Source: Dendrophyllia cribrosa
Taxonomy: Eukaryota; Cnidaria; Anthozoa; Scleractinia; Dendrophylliidae
Length of the DNA stretch: 64,000 nt
Assembly (NCBI GenBank): GCA_024195265.1
Contig: JAJLRJ010000005.1
Coordinates: forward strand, 37,976,207-38,040,206
Direction: 5' to 3'
Of the stretch, positions 12,393 through 23,864 are shown in pieces; the first letter of the stretch is position 1, and every line of letters begins with the position of its first letter. A program made the position numbers and the translations under genes. Under the pieces are notes generated by a model that ran no database searches, was not told where the DNA came from, and worked only from the letters and a program-made list of their open reading frames with translations.

Positions 12393-12612
12393 AATCCGTT
12401 CTCAGGTTGAATCAGTATTCAATCTAGGTTAAACGTGTACCCAGTATTCTATCTAGGTAAGCTAACCCTAACTAACCAAAGTTAACTCTAACACACATTC
12501 GTCGTATCCTAAAGGGCCCCCTATTTCGTCTCGTTCGTCGTCAGACAGTTTCGGGATGTTAACATTAGCAATAAAATGTTGGAAATCCTGTTTTGGAGCT
12601 ATATAGATTTTT
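12393..12612. other. Intron sequence between two LINE fragments
   Basis: It probably contains the 3' UTR of the plus-strand LINE and the truncated edge of the minus-strand LINE. No other structure is seen. Confidence 0.4.
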
Positions 12613-13209
12613 TTATAAGGTCTCAATAGCTAGCATAATTTCTTTTTCATCGGTAATTGTTTCCTCGTCTTCTGATTCTAGTTCAAACACTGTTTTCCTA
12701 TTATAATTTCGTTTTTCCAAATTGAAGAAATACTTTGTAGGTTTTTCTCCGTTTTCAATCCAACGACATTTAGATCTAAACATAGCCGCCTTGCTTTTAC
12801 GATCATAGATTGATAATAGTTCATGTTTAAGTTCTTCATAATTCCTTAAATATATATCTACATTATTCAAATCCCTGCTGTTGCAAATTATAATATCAAG
12901 CTCCTCAAGGCATTCCTTAATTTCATTCTCCCTTTTCTTTTCTGTTGAGGCTTTACATTTGGCGTAACCGATTATAAGACTTCTTAATTCCATCTTTAGC
13001 AATTCCCAGAACAGCCCCTTATCTTGAACGTAATTTAGGGTTTCGCTGAAAATTGGGTACATCTCCCGGATTTTATCAACAAAGATATCATCTTTAAGGA
13101 GTTTATTGTTAAATTTCCAAAAGCCTGGTCCTCGGAAAGATATTTTCTCCCATGACATAGTAAGGTACAAGGTGTTATGATCTGGGGCAATCGATGTTTT
13201 AATGTCCAC
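12613..13209 (-). mobile_element. L1-type LINE fragment, post-endonuclease to RT start
   Basis: The minus-strand frame of 198 codons begins in SIAPDHNTLYLTMSWEKISF and GPGFWKFNNKLLKDD, the linker that follows the L1-type endonuclease. It runs through FRSKCRWIENGEKPTKYFFN towards the RT and stops before the catalytic motifs. It is a different copy, with only moderate similarity to the LINE at 6760-12392. It abuts the plus-strand endonuclease piece at 13210, so the two halves of one element face away from each other. Confidence 0.8.
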
Positions 13210-13660
13210 TTTTGTGACAAACGAGAAATTGGAATGTACGCATCGAGATTCCCAAAGGCGAAAACTCCTTTCATCCTTGAGCTTTGATTCGATGAAACTG
13301 TCTCTTTGTAATATCTATGCTCCAAACAATCAAAATGATCAATTACTTTTTATTCAGGAACTTAATAAACTATTGATTGATAAGTCAGAGTTGACATCAC
13401 TAATAGTTGGAGGTGATTGGAACTGCACTTTACATAAGAACGATAAAAAAGGTGGGATCCCCTGGAGACCAAATAACTATAGGAACTGCATTTTAATAAC
13501 AATGGATGCTCTTGACCTCCAAGACATTTATAGAAAACGTCACCCTAAACTTAATAAATACACATATGCATCAAAGGCCTTAAAGGTTAAATCAAGAATA
13601 GACTTCATTCTTATCTCAAATCACCTGTCACATTGCTGTTTCTATCCGGCGACAATCGCC
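13210..13660 (+). mobile_element. L1-type LINE fragment, APE endonuclease C-terminal half
   Basis: The plus-strand frame carries MKLSLCNIYAPNNQNDQLLF, VGGDWNCTLHKNDK and SRIDFILISNHLSH. These are the N-Y-A-P, G-D-x-N and S-R-I-D-F motifs of apurinic-type endonucleases of LINEs. In an intact element this precedes the sequence found on the minus strand at 13209-12613. The arrangement looks like the 5' inversion left by twin priming. Confidence 0.8.
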
Positions 13661-13876
13661 CTAAAGGTTATACGACGACCAGTGTACATGTACCATAACA
13701 CGCTGACGATTTTAAAACATCTTGTAGCAACATGTTACGAGTTTTTAAAGTGTCTTCAGAAACTTGCAACCAGTTGTTGCATTAAAAAATTTCTCGTGTA
13801 ACATCACCTTACTAGGTCAATACATCCTTAAAGCAATTTTACGTGTAGATTGACAATTGCTGCTTATTTACTGCAG

Positions 13877-13999
13877 GTATTCGAAGAACCTCTGAAAAAA
13901 AAGTCCATCATTCCTGATAAGGATATCATTCCTGCTGAGGATATCAAGAGAATCTTTGGTCCGTTACCAGGCATTAAGGACGTTCACACTAAAATCATG
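13877..13999 (+). CDS. ECT2: ECT2-like RhoGEF exon: DH domain
   Basis: Acceptor CTGCAG at 13871-13876, donor GTGAGG at 14000. It is 41 codons, phase 0 to 0. The product includes VFEEPLKKK, IIPAEDIKRIFGPLPGIKDV and HTKIM, which matches the F-x-x-P-L ... I-F-G-x-I-P-x-I ... H-x-K-I pattern of the DH domain of ECT2 (CR1 to CR2 region). The intron before it is 7.35 kb, expanded by LINE insertions. Confidence 0.9.
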
Positions 14000-14269
14000 G
14001 TGAGGCAGGTTCCCTGGATAACAATCAGTTGTACTGGATTAAAGCGGGTTAAAGGGACTAAAGAGGCAGTAGCCTGTTCCAGGCGTACATATTGTGAGAC
14101 TGGGGAGCAGCTGAAAACTGGCGGGCGAACGAGCGGGTATTAGCATTCGCAATATTTTTCCTTCGTGCGCCATCTATTCTTTGCCCCCCACAATTTGAAC
14201 ACATGGAACAGTCAAAAGGGACCGTGTCCGGCGAAATCATCCTGTAAACCGGCTCCCGTCAGGGGAAAT
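14000..14269. other. Intron start before the Penelope-like dimer
   Basis: Ordinary intron sequence after the donor at 14000. No feature is seen. Confidence 0.5.
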
Positions 14270-16929
14270 TTTTTTTAAATGTTATTTTAAAGTGCCAAAG
14301 TTTTTGAATAAGTACCAAACGTTTTGGGCTTGCCCTTCTTCAGTGGAAATATGTTCGTTGAGAAATGCGCCACGACATCTAAAGTTTAAAATGATTGTCT
14401 CTTGCATGCGCGCGCGCGCGACCTTCAGAGGAAACGAAAGTCAGAATTAAGGCCGCGCGGTTGACAGGTACCAAGTTGGAAAATAAGACGCATCTCCTGC
14501 CGTTTCCTTTGCTTGTTTCCGCCGCAGAGCTTGACGCCGCAAACCTGCACGTCATCCGCAGAGTGTCCATTGGAACTGAAGTGCTCTGCGACTGGAAAAC
14601 CGGGTGCACTCTTGGTAATACTCCTGAGATGTTCGCCAAACCGTTCCCTAAGAGTGCGCCCAGTTTCGCCGATGTAAATGTCAGGGCAGCGACGGCTGGA
14701 GATGCAGTATATAAGGCCAGATGACAGACAGGTAAAGGACTCTCTGATGGTGAAGGAGCCTTTTGGAGCCAGTAGAGTAGTGTCATTTGAGATGTGGTCA
14801 CAGGTACGGCAGCGGGGGTGTCGACAAGGAGCAGAACCTGCGGGCGAAGCAGCTTGATTTGTGTCGGACGTGTGGAACAAGACGTTTCGTAGGTTTTGAT
14901 CTCGGCGATAAGCGATCATTGGTGGCTGAGGAAATATTTCCTTGGTTTCAGGGTCTTTCGATATGATGCTGAAGTTGTCGTGCAAAATCCATTTGATTCT
15001 GTTGTTCAGAGGATGGTAAGTAAGAACCAAAGGGATCTTGTTCTCGTTTTCATCGGCCAAGGTGTTCCGTTTGAGGGCGTCGGTCTGTGTGACATGTCGG
15101 ATTTCTTCAAGATCTTGTTGGGGAGTGTGTGCATTGTAACCACGCCTTTCAAAGAAAGAGGCCATTTCGTGTGCTCTTGCTAGAAAGTCGGCGTCGTCAG
15201 AGCAGAGGCGTCGAAGGCATAAGAGCTGACTGTGAGGTAGGCTTTCTTTGCAGTGTCGAGGATGTGATGACTGGTGGTGAAGATAACTGTGGGTATCTGT
15301 GGGCTCGTAGTAGATGGAAGTAGAGATTCGATTGCCAGAAATGCGTAAATTGATATCAAGGAAAGGCAGTTCGATTTCAGAGATAGAATGTGTGAATTGA
15401 AGTGCAGGGTAAAACTTGAAAACAAAATCAATGTATTCCAGTTTAACGCGGTTGCAATTCCCGACCCCTACGATATCATCAACGTATCGCTTGTGGAGTT
15501 GAGGTACAAAGCCGGTGTACTGTCGCAAGATTTGGTCTTCGACATATCCCACCGAAAGGCACGCATTGTTAGGGCCCATCTTACTGCCCATGGCGACTCC
15601 CCCTGTTTGATGGTAAAATTCGCCATTGAAAGTAGAGACATTTAGGATAAGCACAAGTTCAGCAAGACGTGTAAGTGTGGCTGTAGGTGGATCGAGAACG
15701 GTGAGTTTGTCTAGAAAGTAGGTCAACGCTTCCAGGCCACTGTGGTGTGGGATCACGGTGTATAGAGATTTGATGTCCATGGTATAGAGGAAGCGTTGGC
15801 CGTCGTCAGCGTTGTGGAATTGAAAACCGTTAAAGATCTGGAGAGCGTGGTTGGTATCCTTAATGAAAGTGTTAAGATTACTGACTAGAGGAGACATAAT
15901 ATGGTCCAAGTAGGATGCATTGTTCTTAGTGGGGCAGCCACATGCCGAGACAATTGGTCTCCCAGTGTTGTTCTTCTTATGGATCTTCGGAAGGAGATAG
16001 AATCTAGAGGTCCGTGGAGTTTGTACAACTAGATTCTTAGCTGATGGCGGGAGTTCTTTGGTTTGCATCATTCCGTTGACGGTTGATTTTATAAGTTGTT
16101 GATGCTCCTTGATAGGGTCACGATCAAGACGTTCGTAAAATCTGTCATCAGATAGTTGACGGTTTGCTTCGGCAATGTATAAGGGGCGCGACCATACAAC
16201 AACTGCACCGCCTTTGTCTGCCGGTTTTATGACGATATCATCATTTCGTCTCGTCATGTTAAGTAACGCTTGCTTTTCAGCAGGAGGCAAGTTGCTTAGT
16301 TTAGTTCCGGCCTTAAAGTCAAGAGCATCGACCGCACGACGGCAACGGCCAATATAATGATCTATCGCCGAAAAACAACCCTCGGGAGGGGTCCAAGTTG
16401 ACTCCGTCCTTATGGTTAAACTTAGCGAAGGGGTTGGAAGTATCTAATTGTGTGGATTGGGGCTCGCTGTCATCATTGCTGTCGAAGTGGGCCTTTAAAC
16501 GGAGACGACGATAAAAGTTTTCACAGTCAGCCTTAGCCTGAAATTCGTCAATGCCTTTCTCAAGTGGCACGAAGGTGAGCCCTTTGATTAATACTGAGGT
16601 TTCAGCATTAGTCAGGGGTAAGTCAGCGGGAATTGTTACGAGTTTTGTTTGATAATCGCCATTTGTGGTATGATGGGAAGTGTTACTTTCGGTGGGTTGT
16701 TCCTGGTGCTGGAACCTACATAATGCGGACAGTTTCTTGTCTTTAATGGATTTAAGAACTTTATAGAGCCTGGAATTGAGCTCGTGGATGTGGCGTCGCA
16801 TACGATGAAAGTTATCATCAGAGCAAACTCTTTGTAACTGTTCACAGTATGTTGTAATGTTATCAGAAGCCAAATCGCGTTTGATGGTCATGGAACGGAT
16901 GGTAGCTAACATACGTTTTAGTGCCTTAA
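14270..16929 (-). mobile_element. Penelope-like retroelement, left copy of a head-to-head dimer
   Basis: A minus-strand frame of 621 codons (16290 to 14425) carries the Penelope RT core: FYLLPKIHK, YTMDIKSLYTVIP, GGVAMGSKMGPNNACL, the catalytic RYVDDIVG, and PFLDINLR. It ends in a Cys-His cluster (CRHPRCRTCDH) and the GIY-YIG endonuclease with IYIGETGRTLRERFGEHL. An upstream minus-strand frame (16912 to 16319, 197 codons) encodes the N-terminal part but is out of frame. Against the right copy this is explained by a small insertion near 16405. The 3' tail (14270-14400) holds a hammerhead-like motif. It is otherwise the best preserved retroelement here. The upstream part from 16571 has no counterpart in the right copy. 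Confidence 0.9.
14313..14348 (-). ncRNA. Hammerhead ribozyme-like motif, left Penelope-like tail
   Basis: On the minus strand: TTCCA, core CTGAAGA, stem II (GGGC AA GCCC), AAA, ACGTT, then TGGTA. This is the layout of the minimal hammerheads with a very short stem III known in the pseudo-LTRs of Penelope-like elements. The usual GAA after stem II is AAA, so the catalytic G12 is replaced. Stem I pairs at four of five positions. Confidence 0.6.
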
Positions 16930-19221
16930 GTGCCTCTTAAGAAGGCATTGACGAATTTCAGGCTAAGGCCGACTGTGAAAACTTTTATCGTCGTCTCCGT
17001 TTATAGGCCCACTTCGACAGCAATGATGAAAGCGAGCCCCAATCCACACAAGATACTTCCGACCTCTTCGCTAAGTTTAACCATAAGGAGTCAACTTGGA
17101 CCCCTCCCGAGGGTTGTTTTTCGGCGATAGATCATTATATTGACCGTTGCCGTCGTGCGGTCGATACTCTTGACTTTAAGGCCGGAACTAAACTAAGCAA
17201 CTTGCCTCCTGCTGAAAAGCAAGCGCTACTTAACCTGACCAGACGAAATGATATCGTCATAAAACCGGCAGACAAAGGCGGTGCAGTGGTTGTATGGTCG
17301 CGCCCTTATACATTGCCGAAGCAAACCGTCAACTATCTGATGACAGATTTTACGAACGTCTTGATCGTGACCCCATCAAGGAGCATCAACAACTTATAAA
17401 ATCAACCGTCAACGGAATAATGCAAGCCAACGAACTCCCGCCATCAGCTAAGAATCTAGTTGTACAAACTCCAAGGACCTCTAGATTCTATCTCCTTCCG
17501 AAGATCCACAAGGAGAACAACCCTGGGAGACTAACTGTCTCGGCATGTAGCTGCCCCACTGAGAATATTGCATCCTACTTGGACCAGATTATGTCTCCTC
17601 TAGTCCGTAATCTTAATACTTTCATTAAGGATACCAACCACGCTCTCCAGATCTTTAACGGTTTTCAATTCCACAACGCTGACGACGGCCAACGCTTCCT
17701 CTATACCATGGACATCAAATCTCTATACACCGTGATCCCATACCACAGTGGCCTGGAAGCGTTGACCTACTTTCTAGACAAACGCACCGTTCTCGATCCA
17801 CCTACAGCCACACTTACATGTCTTGCTGAACTTGTGCTTACCCTAAATGCCTTCACTTTCAATGGCGAATTTTACCATCAAACAGGGGGAGTCGCCATGG
17901 GCAGTAAGATGGGCCCTAACTATGCGTGCCTCTTCGTTGGATATGTCGAAGACCAAATCTTGTGACAGTACACCGGCTTTGTACCTCAACTCCACAAGCG
18001 ATTCATTGATGATATCGTAGGGGTCGCGAATTGCAACCGCGTTCAACTGGAAGAATACATTGATTTTTACTGTTTCCAACTTTCACCCTGCACTTCAATT
18101 CACACATTCTATCTCTGAAACCGAACTTCCTTTCCTTGATATCAATTTACGCATTTCTGGCAATCGAATCTCTACTTCCATCTACTACAAGCCCACAGAT
18201 ACCCGCAGTTATCTTCACCACCAGTCATCACATCCTCGACACTGCAAAGAAAGCCTACCTCACAGTCAGCTCTTACGCCTTCGACGCCTCTGCTCTGACG
18301 ACGCCGACTTTCTAGCAAGAGCACACGAAATGGCCTCTTTCTTTGAAAGGCGTGGTTACAATGCACACTCTCCCCAAAATGATCTTGAGGAAATCCGACA
18401 TGTCACACAGACCGACGCCCTCAAATGGAACACCTTGGCCGATGAAAACGAGAGCAGGATCCCTTTGGTTCTTACTTACCATCCTCTGAACAACAGAATC
18501 AAACGGATTTTGCACGACAACTTCAGCATCATATCGAACGACCCTGGAACCAAGGAAATATTTCCTCAGCCACCGATGATCGCTTATCGCCAAGATCAAA
18601 ACCTACTAAACGTCTTGGTCCACACGTCCGACACAAATCAAGCTACTTCGCCCGCAGGTTCTGCTCCATGTCGACACCCCCGCTGTCGTACCTGTGACCA
18701 CATCTCAAATGACACTACTCTACTGGCTCCAAAAGGCTCCTTCACCATCAGAGAGTCATTTACCTGTCTGTCATCTGACCTTATATACTGCATCTCCTGC
18801 CGTCGCTGCTCTGCCAATTACATCGGCGAAACTGGGCGCACTCTTAGGGAACGGTTTGGCGAACATCTCAGGAGTATTACCAAGAGTGCACTCGGTTTTC
18901 CAGTCGCAGAGCACTTCAGTTCCAATAGACACTCTGCGGATGACGTGCAGGTTTGAGGCGTCAAGCTCTGCGGCGGAAACAAGCAAAGGAAACGGCAGGA
19001 GATGCGTCTTATTTTCCAACTTGGTACCTGTCAACCACGCGGCCTAAATTCTGACTTTCGTTTCTTCTGAAGGTCGCGCGCGCATGCAAGAGACAATCAT
19101 TTTAAACTTTAGATGTCGTGGCGTATTTCTTAACGAACATATTTCCACTGAAGAAGGGCAAAGCCCAAAACGTTTGGAACTTATTCAAAAACTTTGGCAC
19201 TTTAAAATAACATTTAAAAAA
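16930..19221 (+). mobile_element. Penelope-like retroelement, right copy of the dimer (pseudogene)
   Basis: A plus-strand counterpart of the left copy, close in sequence but broken. It begins abruptly at the position equivalent to 16570 of the left copy, so its 5' end is truncated. A one-base deletion shifts the frame after VVVWSR near 17300. A TGA interrupts the frame at 17963-17965, just before the catalytic motif, where FIDD stands in place of YVDD. The RT signature (MDIKSLYTVIP, GGVAMGSKMGPNYACL) and the GIY-YIG segment (NYIGETGRTLRERFGEHL) are still legible, with C-terminal frames at 18060-18956 and 18694-19047. The 3' tail mirrors that of the left copy. Confidence 0.9.
19143..19179 (+). 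ncRNA. Hammerhead ribozyme-like motif, right Penelope-like tail
   Basis: TTCCA (19143-19147), core CTGAAGA (19148-19154), stem II GGGC AAA GCCC, AAA (19167-19169), ACGTT, TGGAA (19175-19179). Stem I pairs perfectly over five bases. As in the left copy, G12 of the GAA core is A, so cleavage activity is doubtful. Confidence 0.65.
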
Positions 19222-19455
19222 GTTTTTTCATGAAATCCAAGTGCCACGCAGCCACCGAACCGTCTTCCCGTCAAGGGATACTGGGTTCAAAGGAAAGTTT
19301 CGCCGATTTCTTTTAATCCAATACTCCCTGAAGGGGGCCTGTTTACAGACTGCGCTGAAATATCAAATTTGTGCTTCAAGGCAGGGCATGAGAAAAAAAA
19401 ATGAATTCCAGCTTACCCTTTGAACAAGAGACTCTCACATTTTGGCTGCCCCTTA

Positions 19456-22400
19456 CAGCTGTATCACCCATAAATGTAATAACATCCATAAATGTAATAC
19501 TCACTATAAATGTAATAAAAATCAACCATAAATGTAATAAGAATTACCCATGAATGTAATAAATGACTAACCATAAATGTAATACATTTTAACCACAAAT
19601 GAAATACCTGGATACCGATAAAAAATTACGATTTTTAAAGGCCGTTTATATGGTTGGTGTACACGGAAATTCAAAAGAATAGCTTCTAAGTAAATGAAAG
19701 GAGTGCCGAGAGTAAGCATCAACAGGGACACATGTCTTGGTTGGCAAAGTATGAGGAAAATTGTAAAGGACTACGGGAAAAGTAGTGGACTTGTGTTAGC
19801 GTTAAAAGAGAACATAAACAGCAAAAACTGGATCAACGTTTGGATCAATCTCTTGTTTGCTGGAGTAGGTAGTATTGTGTGTGCTCGGTGTTGTTCAGTA
19901 TTACTGGGTTTCCAAGTCTTGTTAAGGTTTGGTGAAATTATGTTGTTGGTTGCGAACATTTCATGGTTTGATAAACTTCCAGGAAACTGCGCTATCGTTG
20001 TGTTGTTATACTATACTATACGGGTAAATCAAGTCCTTAGGGCTGGTTCTCATATAATCGTCCCGGTCGTTCGAGTCGTTTCAAAAGTTTTTTCGCAAAC
20101 GATTCAGACGTTCGGGACGACTCAAGCGATTTGGGTTGTCATATGATCGTCCCGGTGGTCCCGAACGTCAATAGCGCGGTCTTAAACTGGGTCGGACAAC
20201 ATGTTTTGGGTGCGAGAATCGTAAAAAGATGGCGGCTGTTAAAGCATAGTTAAACTCTGAAGTTGTCGCCATTTTGGAACTGGTAGAGCTATGAATACTG
20301 GGAAATAATAGTGCGTTCTGGGGTAGATTTGGGTCGCTTCGATCGCCTCAGTCGTCCCGGTCGCCTGAGAGTAGTTCTCATATGATCGTCCCCGATTTTT
20401 CACGATCGTTCCAGTCGTCCGGATAGAACACAGTTCTATCCAAGCGACCGCGATCGTCCCAGTCGTCCGGATCGTTTGCGATCGTCCCGGGTCGTCTCAG
20501 AAGTGTTCTCATATAATCGTCCCGGTCGTCCGTGCACTTGCTGAAACGACTCCGACGACCGGGACGACCGCGACGATCATATGAGAACCAGACGGAGTTG
20601 AGTCAATCATTATTAATTTTCATTAGCTTTTCCCAATAAACTGTTCAAAATATAAATTGTCGGACTTTTTTACGACTGTATATTTTGTAACTTTAGGAGA
20701 ATCAGAAAAGAAATAAAAAACAACTGGGACACACAGTTTTTTTAACAAGGAATATCAGGTCACATGAAATCCTTAAGGTATTGAGGGGTATGATTTTGGA
20801 CAAATGTTGCTCTCCCTTATCATTGAGTTTAAAGCACTGAGGTTGTGTGTATCACGGTCTTCCTTCGTCAGTTTCAAACCTTAATTATCATGACGCGGAA
20901 TGTTCCATTTCAAAGTGCTGAAACCAGGTTAACAAAAATCGAAATTTCGTAAATTGCACCTTTGGTAAACGGTCAGTTGCTATGTACATACAAGAAAACG
21001 GTAATACCTTCCAACTGCCAATACCAACTGCAGTCAATTATGAAAATCCGCTTAACAACTTCATGGTCACTTAACATATTTTTGGTATTGTGTGGCACGT
21101 CTTTTACTCCTGGAAAGCCTCAGATAAACGTAAATGAGAATGCGTTTTGTGCAGTTTTCAACAAGTAGAACAAATGCCGCTTTAGGAGTTTCTTCCCAGC
21201 AAGCAAAGCGTCCCACTCTCAACAACCTAGAAGGTTTGAAGATATTACTTTTCAGTTCTTATATGTACATAGCAACAAACCGTTTACAAAAGGTGCAATT
21301 TACGAAATTTCGAAATGGAACATTCCGCGTCATGATACTTAAGGTTTGAAACTGACGAAGGAAGACCGTGATACTCACAACCTCAGTGCTTTAAACTCGA
21401 ACTCAATGATAAGGGAGAGCAATCTTGAAATATTGACATTTGTCCAAAATCATACCCCTCAATACCTTAAGGATATCGGGTGACCTGACATCCCTTGTTA
21501 AAAAAAAAAACTATGTGTCCGAGTTGTGTTTTATTTCTTTTCTGTTTCTCCTAAAGTTACAAAATTTATAGTTGTAAAAAATCCAACAATTTATATTTTG
21601 AACAGTTTAATGGCAAAATCTAACAAAAATTAATAATGGTTGACTCAACTCCGTCTGTCCCTTTTTAAAAGCGGACTTCTGGCTGTCTGCAAAAGTTCTG
21701 ACCATAAGGACCTGATTTACCCGTTAAGTATAACAACACAACGATAACGCAGTTTCCTGATAGTTTATGAAACGATGAAATGTTCGTAACCACCAACATT
21801 ATTGCACCCAACCTCAACAAGACTTGAAAACCCAGTAATAACAACACCGAACACACACAATACTTAGGTACAGTGGTAACTTTGCACAAAGATAGTCAGT
21901 TATGTGATAGCTGCCATTTGTCAGTTTTTCTTCCCTTTTTTCCAAACGATCTTTTTCACGTATACCCACGTACCTACTCCAGCAAACAGGAGATTGATCC
22001 AAGCGTTTATCCAGTTTTTGCTGTTTATGTTCTCTTTATACGCTAACACATGCAGGTCCACTACTTTCCCCGTAGCCCTTTACAATTTTCCTCATACTTT
22101 GCCAACCAAGACATGTGTCCCTGTTGATGCTTACTCTCGGCACTCTTTTCATTTACTTAGAAGCTATTATTTTGAATTTGCGAGTGTACACCAACCATAT
22201 AGACGGTTCGTTGTTATGTACATATAAGAATAGTGATATCTTCAAACCTTCTAGGTTCAGTGTAGGTTGTTGAGAGTGGGACGCTTTGCTTACATGTAAT
22301 TGACTGCAGTTGGTATTGGCAGTTGGAAGCTCGCTACATGACATAATGATTCAAATGCGGTTGACTTTTCGATACAACGTGGAGCCTCTATTTCAAGTTT

Positions 22401-22620
22401 CAAACTCTATTTAATAGTAACAGCCAGTTTATTACATTTATGGTTAAAATGTGTTACATTTATGGTTAAAAATGTATTATATTTATGGTTAGTCATTTAT
22501 TACATTTATGGTTGATTCTTATTACATTTATGGTTGGTATTACATTTATGGTTGAGTTTGTTACATTTATGGTGAGTATTACATTTATGGTTGTTATTAC
22601 ATTTATGGGTGATACAGCTG
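19456..22620. mobile_element. Fold-back DNA transposon with CATAAATGTAAT subterminal repeats
   Basis: The ends are CAGCTGTATCACCCATAAAT (19456) and its reverse complement ending at 22620, flanked by TTA on both sides (19453-19455 and 22621-22623). Inside each end are about eight to ten copies of CCATAAATGTAAT (19467-19610, and in reverse 22430-22612). Further inverted arms follow at about 19677-20040 paired with 21690-22190, and about 20592-21010 paired with 21250-21660. Almost the whole 3.2 kb is therefore palindromic. No transposase is seen; the 150-codon frame at 19694-20146 lies in an arm and has no known domain. The left arm carries a MITE at 20043-20591. Confidence 0.8.
20043..20591. 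mobile_element. MITE with CTGGTTCTCATAT ends
   Basis: Inverted ends CTGGTTCTCATATAATCGTC (20043) and the reverse complement ending GAGAACCAG at 20591. Inside are many degenerate copies of GATCGTCCCGGTCGTC. The opposite arm of the host element lacks this sequence, which supports insertion after the host formed. It has no coding capacity. Confidence 0.65.
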
Positions 22621-22623
22621 TTA

Positions 22624-23136
22624 CATGCTTGCCAAAGTTTACTTTTTTGTCCGCGGAAGACTTGCCTATATAGGCCTTGTCCATCGGGCAAGTAAGAAGG
22701 AAAAGTAAGAAGGAAAAGTAACGACTGGACTAGGCTTTTTTCGAGTCTTGCTAATGTCAATGCTCTTATGCCAAATGCCACCAAATATACAGCGAAATTA
22801 GGTAAAAAGATTCTACAGAGCAAAACAGAACAAGTCGTTTGGGGATAAAGTGCATGATTGCAAGGATGGAAGTGGATTACAGTCCATCAAATTTGTTTTC
22901 GTGACAGGCGGTCAAGAAGTCAAGTGCCATTCTGTTGAAACTTTGAGTTTTTTCGCCGTTGTTTTGTCTCTTAAGTTTATTTTGTTTTCATCACTTTAAG
23001 CGTTTTTTTTTTCTGTTTCCAAGACAATAAAGCAAGCTTAAAGCAATCTCCTGGCCATTCTCATGAAAACACCATATATTAGCAGCCGTTACACTTTTAA
23101 TTAACATCATTATTATCATTTCACCCTTTATTGTAG
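22624..23136. other. Intron end before the DH exon cluster
   Basis: It contains a short duplication of AAGTAAGAAGGAAA near 22690-22720. The rest is plain intron leading to the polypyrimidine tract and TTGTAG acceptor. Confidence 0.5.
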
Positions 23137-23205
23137 ACCGAGCTAAAAGAGCTGGTGAATGATTGGAAAGAGGACAAATGCATCGGATACATAATTAATA
23201 ATCAC
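23137..23205 (+). CDS. ECT2: ECT2-like RhoGEF exon: DH domain
   Basis: Acceptor TTGTAG at 23131-23136, donor GTAAGT at 23206. It is 23 codons, phase 0 to 0: TELKELVNDWKEDK followed by CIGYIINNH. It matches the CR2 region of the ECT2 DH domain (the L-x-x-L-V-x-x-W segment). The intron before it is 9.1 kb and the intron after it only 116 bp. Confidence 0.88.
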
Positions 23206-23321
23206 GTAAGTAATTGTACTCAGGCAACACTTGTGCATCAGACTTGTGCTAAAAGATCTGTAAGTTGTTTTGAACTTTTCCATACGTTTGTCTTTGTTTT
23301 GTTTTTTTCTATTTCTTTTAG

Positions 23322-23435
23322 GCCGAAGAGTTAGCTAAAGTTCATTCATCATTCGTCAGCTACTTTGATATCACAACAATGGAAACTTTAAAAAGATGCG
23401 ATGGGAAATCACCAAAATTTCACAAATTTTTAGAG
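23322..23435 (+). CDS. ECT2: ECT2-like RhoGEF exon: DH domain
   Basis: Acceptor TTTTAG ending at 23321, donor GTAAAT at 23436. It is 38 codons, phase 0 to 0: AEELAKVHSSFVSYFD, then METLKRCDGKSPKFHKFLE. This fits the helices before CR3 of the ECT2 DH domain (Y/S-F-V-x-Y-F ... K-C-x-x-x-x-P-x-F-H-x-F-L). Confidence 0.9.
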
Positions 23436-23767
23436 GTAAATTTTCCTTTTTCTCCTCTCGGATGCGTCCACAGTTCAGAATCCCGGTAAACAAAACAGAT
23501 TTTGACGCAACCGTTATTTGGGCCTTTGGGGAACAAATAATATGGCGGAAGGTATATAATAATCAAATTCACAAGGATAAAAAATTCACAATAAAAAGCT
23601 AAGTTCTTAACAAAATTGTGAAACAAGTTGCACGAAATTTTTTCATTAGTTGCAATTATTGCGGTCATCTATTCGCACTTATGAAAAACACAATCTCAAT
23701 AATGAGATCCACATCGTTAAATTGGTGTTGATTTGTTTGTTGTTGTTTTGTTTTGTCTTGTCACTAG

Positions 23768-23864
23768 ACGTGTCATAGCAGACCGGAGTGCCGAAACAAA
23801 AGCTTAGATGAGTTGCTGAGGAAAATCTTACTTAGACCTAACTACATGCTGTCACATATATCAG
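23768..23864 (+). CDS. ECT2: ECT2-like RhoGEF exon: DH domain CR3 helix, divergent
   Basis: Acceptor CACTAG ending at 23767; donor GTAGAA at 23865 (after ATATATCAG). It is 97 nt, phase 0 to 1. This phase is exactly what the next exon needs. The first part (SRPECRNKSLDELL) matches ECT2 closely. It is followed by RKILLRPNYMLSHIS, where DH domains normally have an R/K-P-x-Q-R helix. The length fits ECT2 without gaps, but the Pro and Gln of the core are not conserved in place. No better candidate for the helix was found between 23768 and 24378. The exon is well supported by phase; how the altered helix works is unknown. Confidence 0.75.

Noticed and set aside
13850..14143. Reading the DH exon as a longer, single-exon gene
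   Set aside because: The frame outside 13877-13999 is intronic. Flanking AG and GT sites and homology define the exon.
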